From contig OW203989.1 in the NCBI GenBank assembly GCA_934047225.1, forward strand, positions 18,699,977 through 18,763,976: a DNA stretch of 64,000 nucleotides, written 5' to 3'. Position numbers and translations under genes: made by a program. The notes under the pieces were generated by a model that did no database searches, was not told the origin of the DNA, and worked only from the letters and a program-made list of their open reading frames with translations. Positions 9,919 through 21,898 of the stretch are shown in pieces (position 1 is the stretch's first letter; each line of letters opens with the position of its first letter). The DNA comes from Ypsolopha sequella (Eukaryota; Arthropoda; Insecta; Lepidoptera; Ypsolophidae).

Positions 9919-12090
9919 TAACGATTTATGAGAGATATTGGCTTCCACACATCTAACATCGACCCTATAATATATAGCCTATAGCCGACAATGCGTAATA
10001 GCCTAAGCTGACAATTTAGAAAAGGGTCACTAATTTATCCCAACACAGTCCAGTCCTCCTTAATTATAGTTTAACTTTGTTTCTCAAATTCCAACAGATG
10101 CTATAGTTCCTCGTTAGGACATGAGTATACTATTACAATTGATGAGGAAACTCAAACGAGAACACCCACGATAAAGTTTTGTTGTTTATTGCTGTTTTAC
10201 TGTTTAAACTCTTTTGCCTGAGTATATGATCTATTTTTCTGCAAAAAAAAACTTGAGTGCTACGTTGCACAATCAATGTAGCAAACATTCCCGCTAAAGA
10301 AAAGTTTATGATGTGTGTCGAGCACAATGTATGTGATTTTATGAATGTATAAAATATTTATGAATAAATGGGACGGCCTCGTTTTTTGAAGCTTCTTCAA
10401 GAAAAAAAAAATGTTGAATCTTTTTACGTATTTTTGGACAGCTTTTCATCCCTTACATTTATCTAAATAGTTTGTTTTTAGCGTTTTTACTTACGTACAT
10501 ATACTGTCCGCATCACCAAGCTAGTAAATAATAATTCTGCTTGCATTCCTGCCATTTTTACAAAGTGACAAATCAGTTATGCTATTGTTTTCAATTGTTC
10601 CTTTTAAGAGGCTATGCGAGTTTTATTTTTGTCACTGTCACTCCAAGCGAAAAATCGCGCAGTGCGAGAGGGGCGGATTCAGGGTAAAAGGGAAAAAAGT
10701 TGGTTTTATATTTTTATTAAAAAACTAAAATAGCTAGCAAAATTTCAAATATCAAATCTCTATACATTGTTAAAACACACCTAATGAAATATGTTTGAGT
10801 TCTGTATATGGTTCCTATTCGTCAAACGAGGAGAAAAAGTGTGTTTGAAGATCTCATTTCAACAATTATTTCTATCGAGGAAACTTTATCCAAACGTGTT
10901 TTCCAATTTTAAAACCCTAGATTTTATAGTCAAAATGCATGTACCAGAAACTGATTATAATTTTCCGTGTATTTCATGAAATACACAAAAAAGAAACACC
11001 CGTATTTTTTTCGCATATCGCATTAACGTTAAAAAGTGATAACTCTTTATTTATCGTTAAAACATACATATAAAAAAAAGGATGAGACAAATTATTTGGT
11101 CTGGAATTGAGGTCAAGTGTGGTAACATTATGTAAATGTCCACGAATAAAGTTTTTTCCTGAAAACCCCAGGCTTTTAAAGCACTTAACGAATACATGGT
11201 GAAACGCAGTCTTGCAAAATACAAAGTTGATATTGGACCCTACAACTTTAAAATTTCCTCAAACAAAGTTTTGTTTGTTGGACAATTATGAGAAAAATTT
11301 GCAAAATACGGCGCGGTGTTTTAAAAGTACAAACAATAATCTTGTATTATATAAAACCTCATTGCGTACAAAGTATGCAATAACGGTCGTTTTTGTGCAA
11401 TGTAAATTTTGTAGAATAAAGAATTACCGTTTTATGTATAATAAATAAACATCAAACAGTGTGTTTATGAAAATTGTGTGTTTGATTAGATAATTACGAG
11501 TATAACCTGTTTTCTCGACCAAGCAGCCCTGATTTTGGCACATATTTTGTTGTCCTACCATTGATCATTTATTGCAATCAGTGATTAAAGTTTTTTTTTA
11601 TTAGCATTCAAAGCAATTTCTAATTTAGTAATACAGCAGTCTTCATTCTACACAGCACAGCCTAACGGTCAACTGCACTTGGCTGCGTCTAAATCAAATT
11701 AGGCGGGTGGGCTCAAGCTGCTTTGATTTATGTTGCAGGTCATATGGAGCCACCAGTTGGATAATCAACCTTATTAACAATGGAACAAAGTCTATCCAAG
11801 TTTCGGTGAGCTGTTACTACCGCGTCAGTTACCTGCCTGTGATTTGAGATTACAAATGCCTGTTAATTTTAAAGGTACTGAACTACCAATCTGGTTCCTA
11901 AAATCGATAGCAGTTTGGAGAATAATATGAAAAATTATTATGACGTCACTTTATAGTCATCTGTTAGTGTCACAATGAAAAGCGTTGACAATTGCCCAGC
12001 CCAAAAAACTAAGTAACATCGGGTTTCAACTTCAATATGATTTTGGCACAAAATAAGAAAAGACTTTACTAATTTCGACCCCTAAGGAGG
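9919..12090. other. Mostly unclassified AT-rich DNA
   Basis: Contains one copy of a short repeat (CACTCCAAGCGAAAAATCGC with CAGTGCGAGAGGG, 10632-10675) that recurs at 13378-13412, 20507-20538 and 30036-30068. Otherwise there are only short frames without recognisable domains. Confidence 0.45.
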
Positions 12091-12105
12091 TAAATTTTTA
12101 AACAT

Positions 12106-12347
12106 CATCCATCATCCATCCATCAGCCCGTATTCGTCCACTGCTGGACATAGGCCTCCCCAATATTACGCCACTCTTGGCGGTCTTCAGTTATCCTCAC
12201 CCAGCCGCCACCCGCAACGTCATTCAGATCGTCAGTCCAGCGGGCACGAGGGCGGCCTACGCTGCGCTTTGCTGTATGTGGTCTCCATTCCAATGCCTTA
12301 TGGCCCCAACGGTTATCACGTCGGTGACAAATATTTAATATTAATAC
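12106..12347 (-). mobile_element. 5'-truncated RTE LINE with 14-bp target duplication
   Basis: AAATTTTTAAACAT occurs at 12092-12105 and 12348-12361, exactly flanking the insert. On the minus strand the insert reads RWGHKALEWRP..., RPRARWTDDLNDVAGGGW and EAYVQQWTNTG. It ends in GGATGGATGATGGATGATG, the RTE-type tail. This is a 5'-truncated product of target-primed reverse transcription, nearly the same sequence as 3370-3590. Confidence 0.9.
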
Positions 12348-12445
12348 AAATTTTTAAACATGTTCAATAAAATTTTAAACCTAAATTACCTTAAACCTTT
12401 CAAGAAAGCCCGACAATATATTGGAATGGTATAGGTATTTTCTAT

Positions 12446-12920
12446 ATGACCATCATTAATCATCATCAATCAGCCTGCATTCACCCACTGTTGGGCATAT
12501 GCCTCTTCTTCTCCACACCATTTTCGTCGGTCTCTTGCCAGCCTCATCCGTTATCCACTCACAGTCTCGCCATTCGGGCCATCGGTCTACCCACTAAACG
12601 CTTTCTTGGCCTCGGCCGCCACTCTGTTACTGCCCTAGTCCACCGTCCGTCTTCCCGTCTAGCCAGATGTCCCGCCCATCTCCACTTAAGTCTTGTGATT
12701 CGCTTATTGACATCTTAAACTTGAGTTCGTTGTCGAATGAAGGCCGAGCTTCAGCACACAATTCACGAGAGAGATGCCTAGCATGGCACGCTCTATAGCC
12801 CAGTTTGTCAAGTTTGAGTAGTACTCAGTTAACATTTTCCCTAATATACAGAATACACGTGCGTGAATGAGAATATGCTCTATTGCAAAATAAATATGAG
12901 TACATTCAATCATCATGCCA
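12446..12920 (-). pseudogene. Composite of a LINE/SINE tail and an RTE fragment
   Basis: The left part (12455-12715) ends, on the minus strand, in a CCCAACAGTGGGTGAATGC block and a GATGATGATTAATG tail typical of another non-LTR family. The right part (about 12720-12830) encodes AIERAMLGISL in the RTE style, then degenerates. The two appear to be separate insertions abutting each other. Both are broken. Confidence 0.55.
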
Positions 12921-12967
12921 ATCGAGCAACAGGTTTTTTTTTGTACAAACAGAAATCCATGCTTCCA

Positions 12968-13815
12968 TTTTTAGCGTTCCGTACCCGAAGGGTGCCAAAC
13001 GGGATCCTATTAAGCCTTAATAATTAACGCGACACCGCGAAGAATTGGCACTTTTTGGAGTCATTTTACTACGTTCAGTAAGAAGGTACTAGTTTGATAA
13101 ATTAGTATAGCATTTTCAAAACCTTTTTCTCGATTTCTTTAATACAGAATCGCGATTAAAAATCTTTCACTCGATAGAAATAATTATTAAAATGAGGTCT
13201 TTATACACACGCTTTCTCATAGTTTGACAAAAAATTATCATGTACAGACCCCAAACATATTTTATTTTATGGGTTTTAAAAATACCAAAATTTTGGTAAT
13301 TGGAAATTTTTCTAGCCATTTAAGTTTTTTATATGAATAAAAAAGCAATTTTTTTGTTTTTTTTTACTGAATTGGTCCCTCTCGCACTGCGCGTTTTTCC
13401 GCTTGGAGTGAAACTGCCCGTAAAAACTTGATGCCTGACCTTAAGTAGCCTACGTTGTCTGTCTGTCACAGGGGTCTACAACAGCTTCAGCCGTTATAGG
13501 TAGCCAGTTGAAATTTTTACAGAATAAGTGTTACTATTGCTTCTATAACGGCGAATAATTAAATAAAACAAAAAATTGAAACCCAAAGGGGGAACTTCAT
13601 AATGGTAGCATTTTTTTAGCTCTGTTTTTTTCTGCTGATCAAATTCGGTCCAATTATTGAACAAATAATAAAAATTAGGGTTCCTTATTTAAATGGCGCC
13701 AAATCGTTTGTCAGGCGCTACCATTTTAGTCGCCTTGATGTTACTTTGGCATGTATGCTGTTGGTATGATGTTTTTAGGGCTCCGTATCCGTATTGTGTG
13801 GTGATATGGAACCCT
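12968..13815 (-). repeat. GGGTTCCGTA-family repeat, copy 2
   Basis: Opens with TTCCGTACCCGAAGGGTGCC, the reverse complement of the right end of copy 1 (9880-9910). It contains CTGTCTGTCACAGGGG and the CACTGCGCGTTTTTCCGC block, and ends with GGCTCCGTATCCGTATTGTG at about 13780. Diverged and non-coding. Confidence 0.6.
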
Positions 13816-14144
13816 TCTTATATGAAAACATAATACACCTGGAACCAATTAAGATTTTATCACAATAACCTCTGCACGTTGCAGTGCACAAAGTAGAACA
13901 AGGCTTTAAATTTACGTGAAATTTAACTTTAATTAAAGTCTCGTTAGAGATATACGATCCCGCCCGCATTCGCAAATTGCAAATAAAGATCACTGTAAGT
14001 GAAACATGGCGAATATTGGTGAACTTAGTGAGGCCCGTAGCCAGGGGGAGGGGGGGTGAAACTTTCAGAAATGCTTGTAATACATAAATACAATACGTGT
14101 CGGGCCTCCTATGCGAGCACGTACGCGTCGATTAGATATACAAA

Positions 14145-14235
14145 TAGAATCCATAAATTCTAAACGATAACCCTTATTGCTATGAAATAAGAGCTACATT
14201 TTTATTTATCGACTCGACATCGATTCTATAGATAA
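14145..14235 (-). repeat. Dispersed repeat related to 6145-6240
   Basis: Contains CTAAACGATAACCCTTATT and CGACTCGACATCGATTC, matching the 6145-6240 and 26110-26195 copies with one palindrome only. Confidence 0.6.
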
Positions 14236-14261
14236 AAATGTCACTCGACTTCAAATTACTA

Positions 14262-14675
14262 TTTCACATTTTGTAACTTGGTCAACCGGTTTAATAAAAA
14301 TAATATAGTTATAATACTATATAAGACTATAGGTTTGATCTATTTATCTTAGAAAAAACGTAAAAGCTTTAAGATCTCTCGATAAAAAAAAATACGAAGT
14401 TACTCCTAAATTTCATGTTTTTCGAGTGTTAAATGGCTTTCCTTAAATCATACAGCTTTGAAATTTGTTTTCAAATAAGTGAACAATGACCCGATCTATT
14501 TATCTAAAAACATTATAATAATTTATTATCATATCTATTATCTGTGATTTTATCTAGAAGTAGGGTTATTGAGTGAGCGCCGCGATTTTCTCGATGATCG
14601 TAACAACCACGTGAGCGCGCTATTTTAACCAAAAGGAAATGAAACGTCATAGATTGTTCTGATTGATGCAAAATG
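14262..14675 (+). repeat. ~400-bp diverged repeat, copy 1
   Basis: Collinear with 57256-57630. Shared blocks in order: TTTGTAACTTGGT, TTGATCTATT, AAAAGCTTTAAG, TTTTTCGAGTGTTAAA, AAATCATACAGC, TTTTATCTAGAAG and TCTGATTGATGC. Both copies are non-coding and clearly old. Confidence 0.7.
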
Positions 14676-15030
14676 AGGTGCACAATCTGACATTCTATGC
14701 ACCCTTAAGGCCCCAGACTCTCTTTGCAACATTTCGCTTTCATCTTACCTGAGGCTTTAGAAGTGGCGCTCCCCCCGCTGCATTAAGATGTTAGAGACCG
14801 CACCTGAATGTTGCTCTACTTCGTTAAATAAGTGAACGATTACTTAAAATTTGACATGTGAAGATTTTTAATTATTCAAGTAACAGTTTGGTTTGTTTAT
14901 CGGAACAAACAAAATGAATTTGCAAAAGCAAAATAAACAAAAGTAAATCTACCTGGAATAGATGGCTTATTGGTAGCAGTAAGAGTGATTAGTATTTAGA
15001 CACAATACATTTTATAGGTCATGCAATTAT

Positions 15031-15205
15031 TTGCAGATTGTTACCGAAGGGGTGTCAAGAGGTGTTCCGAGTGTGAACTGTGAGATGCAAGTCATAAGTC
15101 CACCCATACGTGTACCTATAAGTACACCCGAGTTTCTCCGACGATTATTACGTCTCAACGTGATGAGCCCTATCGCTCTAGTTGTGCCCGAAAATTTCTT
15201 TATTC
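15031..15205 (-). repeat. SINE fragment (body only)
   Basis: Has AAGGGGTGTCAAGAGGTGTT, GTGAACTGTGAGATGCAAGT, ACGTCTCAACGTGATGAGCC and CTATCGCTCTAG, matching the body of the 6962-7305 SINE. The tRNA-like head is missing. Confidence 0.75.
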
Positions 15206-15235
15206 ATCAAGATTTTCATTTAACTAATGCCTGAC

Positions 15236-16185
15236 ATAAAAAATACCTTTATAAAATTTGGAAATGTAGAAAATTAATAATCAAATTGTTACAATGAAAA
15301 CATTTAAAATGATGTATTCCTAATACTCACACACATATTACGATCAGTTCTTTAAGTAATATAATATCAAAAATAGAAACTCTTACGGTAATTAAGTGTC
15401 TGTCAGTTTGTGTGTCCATGATTATGACTAAGGTGCAATAAAAAAGGTAAAAAATTTAGTTTTAGAAATGTGATGTGATAAGAACCGCAGCTGCGTACGT
15501 TCTTTTGTTTTGATGCATTATTGTCGAGCACTTTGTTATCTCGACTGTCGGTTTTAGTGACTTCGATAGTTTTTTAAGAAATTTAAATGAAAGTAAGAAA
15601 AGTAATGAAAAGGATGTAGCTTCGGCAACAGTCGGCATCGTGCGTATAATGGATTTACTGAAGATTCTAAGAAATGAGTTTTCTTGTTTGTTGTGATTGC
15701 CTTGCACGTGTTTACCTCGACTGCTACACTGTCGTTAGATTGTTATGCGTTGTCTTTAAATCTAAAATATTTTCATTATATAATAAAGACAAGGTATACG
15801 AGGGATTTTCTGGGAGCAAAAGTAAATAAAAGAATGATAATCATGCAATTCTTTTATTTAAAAACAATCAAAGGATCATAGCTATTGTTAGTGACTTTGA
15901 AATCTACTACTTAAACTACTACTGCGAGTCAGACTCTAGTCAGAACCTAGGCACACCCCCGACACTTCATAGTCAAGGCTTAAGTTATTTACCTACACTC
16001 TAACGCACGCATCTGGCTTGTCCGCACACGCTTGTGTGTGTGCGTGAGCTAGTCTAGGGCTGGCAGCAATCGTGTGAGCGTCGTCGCCCGAGAGGGACAC
16101 AATATAAGTCAGCAACTTATGTGATTCTCTTCCTAAATTTTAGCGTAGTCCAATTTCTGGTTCCCCGTGGATTAATCAGTATTAA
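15236..16185. other. No recognisable gene
   Basis: Contains small open frames at 15462-15707 (minus) and 15684-15881 (plus). Neither has a recognisable domain or supporting context. Confidence 0.45.
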
Positions 16186-16187
16186 AA

Positions 16188-16218
16188 AAATATATGTATA
16201 TATATATATATATATATA
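16188..16218. repeat. (TA)n microsatellite
   Basis: An almost pure TA run that abuts the palindromic MITE starting at 16215. TA-rich sites are likely targets for the TA-preferring MITEs in this window. Confidence 0.9.
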
Positions 16219-16486
16219 CAAGGTTAAATTCAATTAGTTGGCGAAATTTGAAACATATGTAGAACATGTCCATATGAATAACTTTTTTTAATAAGATAGT
16301 GAAAAATTCTTAAAATTCATTTTCACCTTTCCATACTGGACGAGTCAGCTGATCGGAGCAATTTGTATAGGAGGAAGTGAAAAAAAGTTAAGAATTTCGC
16401 TTAGCTCCCATACAAACAGTTGTCCATATAGACTAGTACTACCTTTGTTTTGAGTTTCGCCAAATAATGTTATTTAACCTTATATA
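16215..16486. mobile_element. Palindromic MITE with TATATAAGGTTAAAT-like ends
   Basis: The left end TACAAGGTTAAATTCAATTA pairs imperfectly with the right end ATAATGTTATTTAACCTTATA. The inner GTTGGCGAAATTTGAAAC pairs with GTTTTGAGTTTCGCCAAA. The centre carries GAGTCAGCTGATCGGA, which is shared with the palindromic MITEs at 50953-51223 and 54051-54320, so it is a distant member of that family. Confidence 0.75.
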
Positions 16487-16840
16487 TGTATATAAATCGT
16501 TACGACCTGAATGCCCCGGGGGGTGTCGGATGTGTTCCGAGTGTGAACTTTGAAATACAAGTCACAGTCCACCCACACTCGGTAAACCCGCGTTTCACCT
16601 GCAAATATTACGTCCCAACGTGATGGGTGGTGAGCCCTATCATCATTCTTCGGGCACAAATACACTCTTTTTAGGGCATGCAGGTTTCCTTCACTGTTCA
16701 CAAGTGCTAAGTACCTATTAGCAAATACTATGCACATTATGTAAATTCCGAAGAACTCATTGGTGCATGCCCGACCGGAGATCGAATCTTAATCTCAAGA
16801 TTAAGAGGCCAGCGTTCTACCCCTGAGTTACCGCTGCTTT
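16487..16840 (-). repeat. tRNA-derived SINE, near full-length
   Basis: Same family as 6962-7305. On the minus strand it has the tRNA-like head GCGGTAACTCAGGGGTAGAA, a B-box-like stretch, the body with GGTGGTGAGCCCTATCATCA, and the CGTAACGATTTATATAC end. It starts directly at the edge of the palindromic MITE. Confidence 0.85.
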
Positions 16841-17257
16841 TTCGTTACTTTAAAAGTAAATTTATAGATATATATATAGTATGCCTAAGCTTAGTAGGTA
16901 CCTATATAAATTTTGGAAAAAAAATGAAAACTTGTCAAAACATGGAAAGTTATAAATACTGATTTTATTGTTCCAAATGCGTTACTGAACGAAATTGTAA
17001 GGTTTGATCACGCAATTCTAATTTTTGAAAAAAAGTTTTCCACGCATCCATAAACACTGCAATAACGCACCATACTGATTAAAAATCAGTATCGTGATAA
17101 AACTTTGTAACAAAACACGCGCGCAGCAAACGAGTGGTAATCGAGCTCTGCCTGACTCCAGATTTCCACTAACTTGCGGGGGACCGCGGGGGCCGTTAAA
17201 TTCGTGCGGGGAGGTGAGTGTCGCTTCTTTACGTAGTAATACTTTATATTCTCTGAC

Positions 17258-17960
17258 CTAGGGTTCCGTATTGTGGATGATAAATTTAGTTTTATCATTT
17301 TTTTTCGTGAATTTCTCAACCGCTTTATTTTTTCTGTAATTTTTACGTAAACGCATATTACCATGATTTTTTTCATATTTTTCGGTCCACCGGTTTTGGA
17401 GATAAGAGGGGGGACATACATTTTTTTATAGATTTTCAAGGATTTCTCGAAATAGATGCAATTAAATATAGCCAAACTATATATTATTACAATAAGCTTT
17501 TTAATACCTACAATGTGATACCTATATTGTATTTTTATAATTTTTTTTTTTATTTATTTTACTTTTTTTTATATTTTTAAATCACTATAGTTTTCCCGGT
17601 TATTGGTCAGTTATGATCTATAATGGACATTTTTTTCATATTTTTCGGTCTACCAGTTTCGGACATACACATTTTTGTGTTTTTTTTAAGATTTCACAAA
17701 ACCAGTGCCAGTAAATATAGTAAAAGTATATATTTTTACAATCACCTATTTAGTGTCTACAGTTTGATACCCATATTGTATTTTTAGGATATTTTTTATT
17801 TTTCTCACTTTTGTTTTGAAAATATTTTAAACAATTTCAAATTTTTCATATTTTTTTACAATGAAATATGTAGGCAAATTAATGTTTTTTTTGTGCCAAA
17901 TTTCATGTCTTTATCTTTACGGTGCTAAAGTTATGATGCTGTGAAATACGGACGGACGTA
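17258..17960 (+). repeat. GGGTTCCGTA-family repeat, copy 3
   Basis: Starts CTAGGGTTCCGTATTG and contains CATATTTTTCGGTCCACCGG and CATATTTTTCGGTCTACCAG as an internal near-duplication (17367-17440 and 17637-17660). It ends GTGAAATACGGACGGACGTA. The same blocks occur on the opposite strand at 38765-39450. Confidence 0.65.
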
Positions 17961-19150
17961 GATTAGACTTTATTTTATCGAAACAGGGATTTCTTAAAAT
18001 ATTCAAAAAATATTTTATCCATAGTTGTTTACTTATTAAATGATAAGTGCAATATTCAAGTAGAGCAACTTTCATGATACAGTTCGCCTCTCCATAAGAA
18101 TCTACGCGAACGAAAGGGAGCAACCGTGCGAGCGGGAGGTAAAATGACGTCAAGCTACACAACACACGTCTGAACGCTGCGATGTCCCAGCGAAACTGAG
18201 GGAAATTTCGACGCGTTTTGTGTTTTAAACTCTCGATAAGTTTCGATTTGATAAATGTTCTTAAAATAACTTTTTAAATACCGTTTTTTGTTATTTCACT
18301 TATTAATAGTTCTATTCTACGTGTTTTAAATTTGACTACGCTAAACGATAGTTTTCTAGTAGAAAAAAAATATTTAAGCAGTGGTTGAATTCATAAAATT
18401 CCAACTACTTAAAGCACTCGAAATAAGAAAACTAAAGTATTATCCAAAAAAGTAACCAGGTAAGATTATTGTTGAAGATATGGAAATAAATGATACCTGA
18501 ATAAATTTCTTGTTTTTGTCATAATTTTTACGTGACGTGTGCATGAATGAGACTCTCAACGCGTATAACATAAATAAAGGTATGTTTAAAGCCTAAAAAA
18601 CCTATTAAAAGTAGCATTAAAGTAAATGAAAAAATATGTTTTGAAATCTTCAAATTCCACACTATACATTAACGTAAAATGTATTTTATTTATTGCTTTC
18701 TTACTAACTAAAATAAAATCTTTCTTTTCTGATATTTCTGCAAGAATACTGATTTTTAGGGGACTGGAGCCTTAAGTTATGAACAGGTGGTTGACGAATG
18801 AGCCTTTTTTATTGTGAAATGATACTGCGATAAGACAATAAAACTGTTTTAGATTTGTACTGTATTTACGACAAAAAAGTACCTCTTACCGTAGCTTACC
18901 GGTTTTTTTATGGCATAAATTACATACACACATCACATAACTGTGTATGTACATATACACAGTTACACCAAAAGTTGCAGCTCCTTAGGCAATTAATTTT
19001 GTTTTTAAAAACCAGTCAAATTTTTAAATTTACAACCGTGCTAACTTTAAAACTATTATAGCTGCACAATACATTGTGGGATAGTACAAGTGATTTTCTG
19101 TTCATTATGTATTCCAAGTTCCACCAAGTGCCAACAATCAACAGTGTAAA
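17961..19150. other. No recognisable gene
   Basis: AT-rich DNA with short frames only. Nothing matches a known domain. Confidence 0.45.
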
Positions 19151-19156
19151 CATTCT

Positions 19157-19308
19157 GATTCTGAAGGCTTTAATTTTAGTTTTAGTGCTGTCAAAACTAA
19201 ATTTTCTTCATTGCAAAATAGTCCTTATGTGTCAAGACATAGAAGCTTATACTTAGCAAAATTTTAGGTCTTGACAGCACTAAAACTAAAATTAAAGCCT
19301 TCAGAATC
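19157..19308. repeat. Inverted repeat, 38-bp perfect arms
   Basis: The segment 19157-19194 (GATTCTGAAGGCTTTAATTT... to GCTGTCAA) is perfectly complementary to 19271-19308, with a 76-bp loop. It could form a stable hairpin in RNA or single-stranded DNA. No flanking duplication is obvious. Confidence 0.9.
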
Positions 19309-19489
19309 GGCTTTATTGTCAGGTTTTCGATTATTTAAGAGCTCAAAAATTATGACTGCACAACCTTGATCGTATAAAAATTCATATAAAACAAAAAACA
19401 ATAAAGAAAATAATTATCAAACAGGTTTTTTTTTCTTTTTCTGAAATACTTTGTTTTTTGCTTTTACTACATTTGGTACTCTTTTAAGT

Positions 19490-19562
19490 ATATTGATGTC
19501 GTCACGACAGATATCTTTAAAGGGATTTCAGAGGTGTGTCCGAATATAAACTGTCACTAGAA
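19490..19562 (-). repeat. SINE tail fragment
   Basis: GATGTCGTCACGACAGATAT, GGATTTCAGAGGTGTGTCCG and AATATAAACTGTCAC are diverged forms of the end of the 6962-7305 SINE body. Confidence 0.55.
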
Positions 19563-19604
19563 TAGTCAATAGTCAAAACTCATAACACGCTCTTGTCATT
19601 GACG

Positions 19605-20465
19605 GCTTTAAGGTTAAACGTCAGTAACTTAGCGCATACTTAACAATGTTTTTTTTGTTAAGAAATTTAATTTTGAAAAGCATTTTGGTATGTGCCATTT
19701 GACGCCAATAGTTCAGTATTAGTGAAGTTTATGAAGCAAAAGTTTGAAATTGTATACACAATTATTGTTTACACACAATTACTGTGTTTTATTCATAATT
19801 TTATATATAAATTATTCATTTATTTACGTAAGTATTTTTTAAATCAATTTATATATATACATATATATAAATTGATTTAAAAATATATAGATATATATAT
19901 ATATATCTTTCTTCTCTTTTATTTGTATTGAATTATATTATTGACCCAATAAAACACATTTTCTTTTAGTAAATTTTCTTATGTCACACAGAGACAATTT
20001 TAGTTCCATCATTAAATTTTGTTACATCGCATGTGTCGCAAGTCGCGGCCCCTGACGGAAGATCAGCGTCACAGTTCTACTGTGGAATTTTGCCGAGTCA
20101 GAGACCTTTTTGTTGGCTGCATCTTATAAACTACCTCAGGCTGTATAATAGTTTATTGTTTAGAGTATTTGTCTTTTTTGTAATGGTGTAGCTTTCAAAA
20201 TAAACGCCTTTTCTTTCTTTCAATTAGTCATGACCTCCTCAAAATAACCTTAAAAATGCTGTTTTAACTTTGTTTGGACAAGATCATGACTAACTGTGCA
20301 TTAATTTTCAAAGTCATCCTTAATAAACCTCACTAGTACTGAGCTATTGGTGTCATTTGCCACATACCAAAATGTTTTTCAATTTTACGAGTAACTTCTG
20401 AACAAGAAAAACAAAGTTAAGTTATGCACTTTGCGCTAAGCGACTGACGTTTAACTTATAAGGCG
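19605..20465. mobile_element. Palindromic MITE (AAGGTTAAACGTCAG family) split by ~450 bp
   Basis: The left arm 19605-19770 (TTTAAGGTTAAACGTCAGT, TTTTGGTATGTGCCATTTGA, GAAATTGTATACACAATTA) is an inverted copy of the right arm 20221-20465. The intact arrangement is seen at 36414-36766. The extra interior sequence (about 19771-20220) includes a 22-bp AT palindrome (19840-19890) and a LINE-like tail, and is probably a later insertion. Confidence 0.7.
19836..19892. repeat. AT-rich palindrome
   Basis: TTTTTAAATCAATTTATATA pairs with TATATAAATTGATTTAAAAA around a short TACATATA centre. It could extrude as a cruciform. Confidence 0.8.
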
Positions 20466-20586
20466 ATATGTAAACGTTTTAGCGTCTCTGATACTCTATA
20501 TGCGAAAAAACACTCAGTGCGAGAGGGACGGATTCGGGAAAAAGTAGCAAAAATGTATTCAAGTTGCTATCAAAATTTTTTTTAAC

Positions 20587-20966
20587 CTGGGTATGAACTA
20601 TTTACGAACTGTGTCGTCACTTCAAGTGCGAACATATCCTTAGACAATCGGAATTCGATAGTATATCTATGTTTTAGATGATAGACACCCAGTCCAGAAG
20701 GCAACTAGAGATACATAATAGGCCCGCTGCCCCCCTATTCTGTATCTTTAGTTGCCAACTGAACGAGGTACCTATCATCAAAAACATAGATAAAACTGAA
20801 ATTTCAAAATAGCCTTTAGTGGGTATTGAACTATTAACAATCTGTGTCGTCACTTCAAGTGCGAAAATATCCTTAGGACATCGGAATTCGATAGTATATC
20901 TATGTTTTTCATGATAGACACCCAGTCCAGAAGGCAACTAGAGATACATAATAGGTCCGCTGGTCC
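20587..20966. repeat. Direct duplication, ~140-bp units 233 bp apart
   Basis: Units start at 20587 and 20820. Each runs TGGGTAT, GTGTCGTCACTTCAAGTGCG, AATTCGATAGTATATCTATG, GATAGACACCCAGTCCAG, AAGGCAACTAGAGATACATA, ATAGG. The spacer holds a partly inverted piece (TGTATCTTTAGTTGCC, ATCATCAAAAACATAGAT), so the block also has a foldback component. Confidence 0.85.
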
Positions 20967-21224
20967 TAGATATTGCTAAAATCCATCTAATAAAATATAA
21001 TCGCAATCTATATGTCATTCCAAATTGTCAAACCAAGAGAAATGGTGCCGAAAAAGAATTCATTTCGACAAATATTTTTATCGAGCCGAATTTTTCGAAT
21101 CGCGTTTCTGTTTAAGAGATCACTAAAAAAGATTCCAAAAATAATATACAATTTTATTCTAGTATTACCTTCTTTACTGAATTAGAAATGATAGTTCTAA
21201 AAGTGTCGATTTTTTTCTCCATAG

Positions 21225-21350
21225 CACCTTAACGTCCCCGCCCTGTGATATGGACTGAGCCTCAGCGCATGGTCAACCGGCAGGATTTGAACTAGGGTCT
21301 CAAGATCGAGGGTCTAGCATCCTGCTGACTGAGCTACCGCTGCTTCAATA
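21225..21350 (-). repeat. tRNA-like SINE head
   Basis: On the minus strand: GCAGCGGTAGCTCAGTCAGC (A-box-like) followed by a region with B-box-like GTTCAAATCC. A short tail follows. It is likely a SINE head, because the acceptor pairing of a true tRNA is not evident. Confidence 0.6.
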
Positions 21351-21493
21351 TAATCAATTATTATATTTAAATTCCGGACCACACTAACCGAACTATGCCG
21401 ATTACGTGACCAAAATTAGGTATCCTTTTATCCATTTACGGTAATGTTAAGCATAAATTATTAAAGTACGAAATAGTTGGTTCGAATCCCAAC

Positions 21494-21735
21494 TAGGGTT
21501 GCCAGATGGTCGGGATTCGTCGGGATTGTCCCGACATTTCATATGATGTCTAGAGTCCCGACAAAATACAAATTGTCTCGACAATTAATAAATAACAACG
21601 GTGAGCGGGCAAAAAGTATTTTGTTGTTATTACTTTTATATTATTTGTAATATTTATTTGTCCCGACCATAATCTTAAAATCCCAGCTTTTTGAAATTTG
21701 GCTAGATATTTTGTTTTTCCCACCTGGCAACCCTA
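21494..21735. mobile_element. hAT-type MITE with 8-bp target duplication
   Basis: ATCCCAAC flanks the 242-bp element on both sides (21486-21493 and 21736-21743). The ends are inverted repeats, TAGGGTTGCCAGATGG at the left and CCACCTGGCAACCCTA at the right. The inside holds repeated CGGGATT/TCCCGAC motifs. An 8-bp duplication and these ends fit hAT elements. The target itself reads GGTTCGAATCCCAAC, a B-box-like sequence. Confidence 0.9.
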
Positions 21736-21898
21736 ATCCCAACCCACATATCACATTGATTTTCAAATTTGTAATAACTACGCTCTAATAAATACGGTGT
21801 GTTTGTTTAAAACTAAATGTTTACTATAAATTATAATATTTAAACAGTCTAAATTATGATTATGTGTTTTAATTGCGAGATCCATCACTTTGTATACT

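Noticed and set aside
12446..12718. 90-codon plus-strand ORF as a gene
   Set aside because: It is the antisense shadow of a retroelement 3' end, with the GATGATGATTAATG-type tail on the minus strand.
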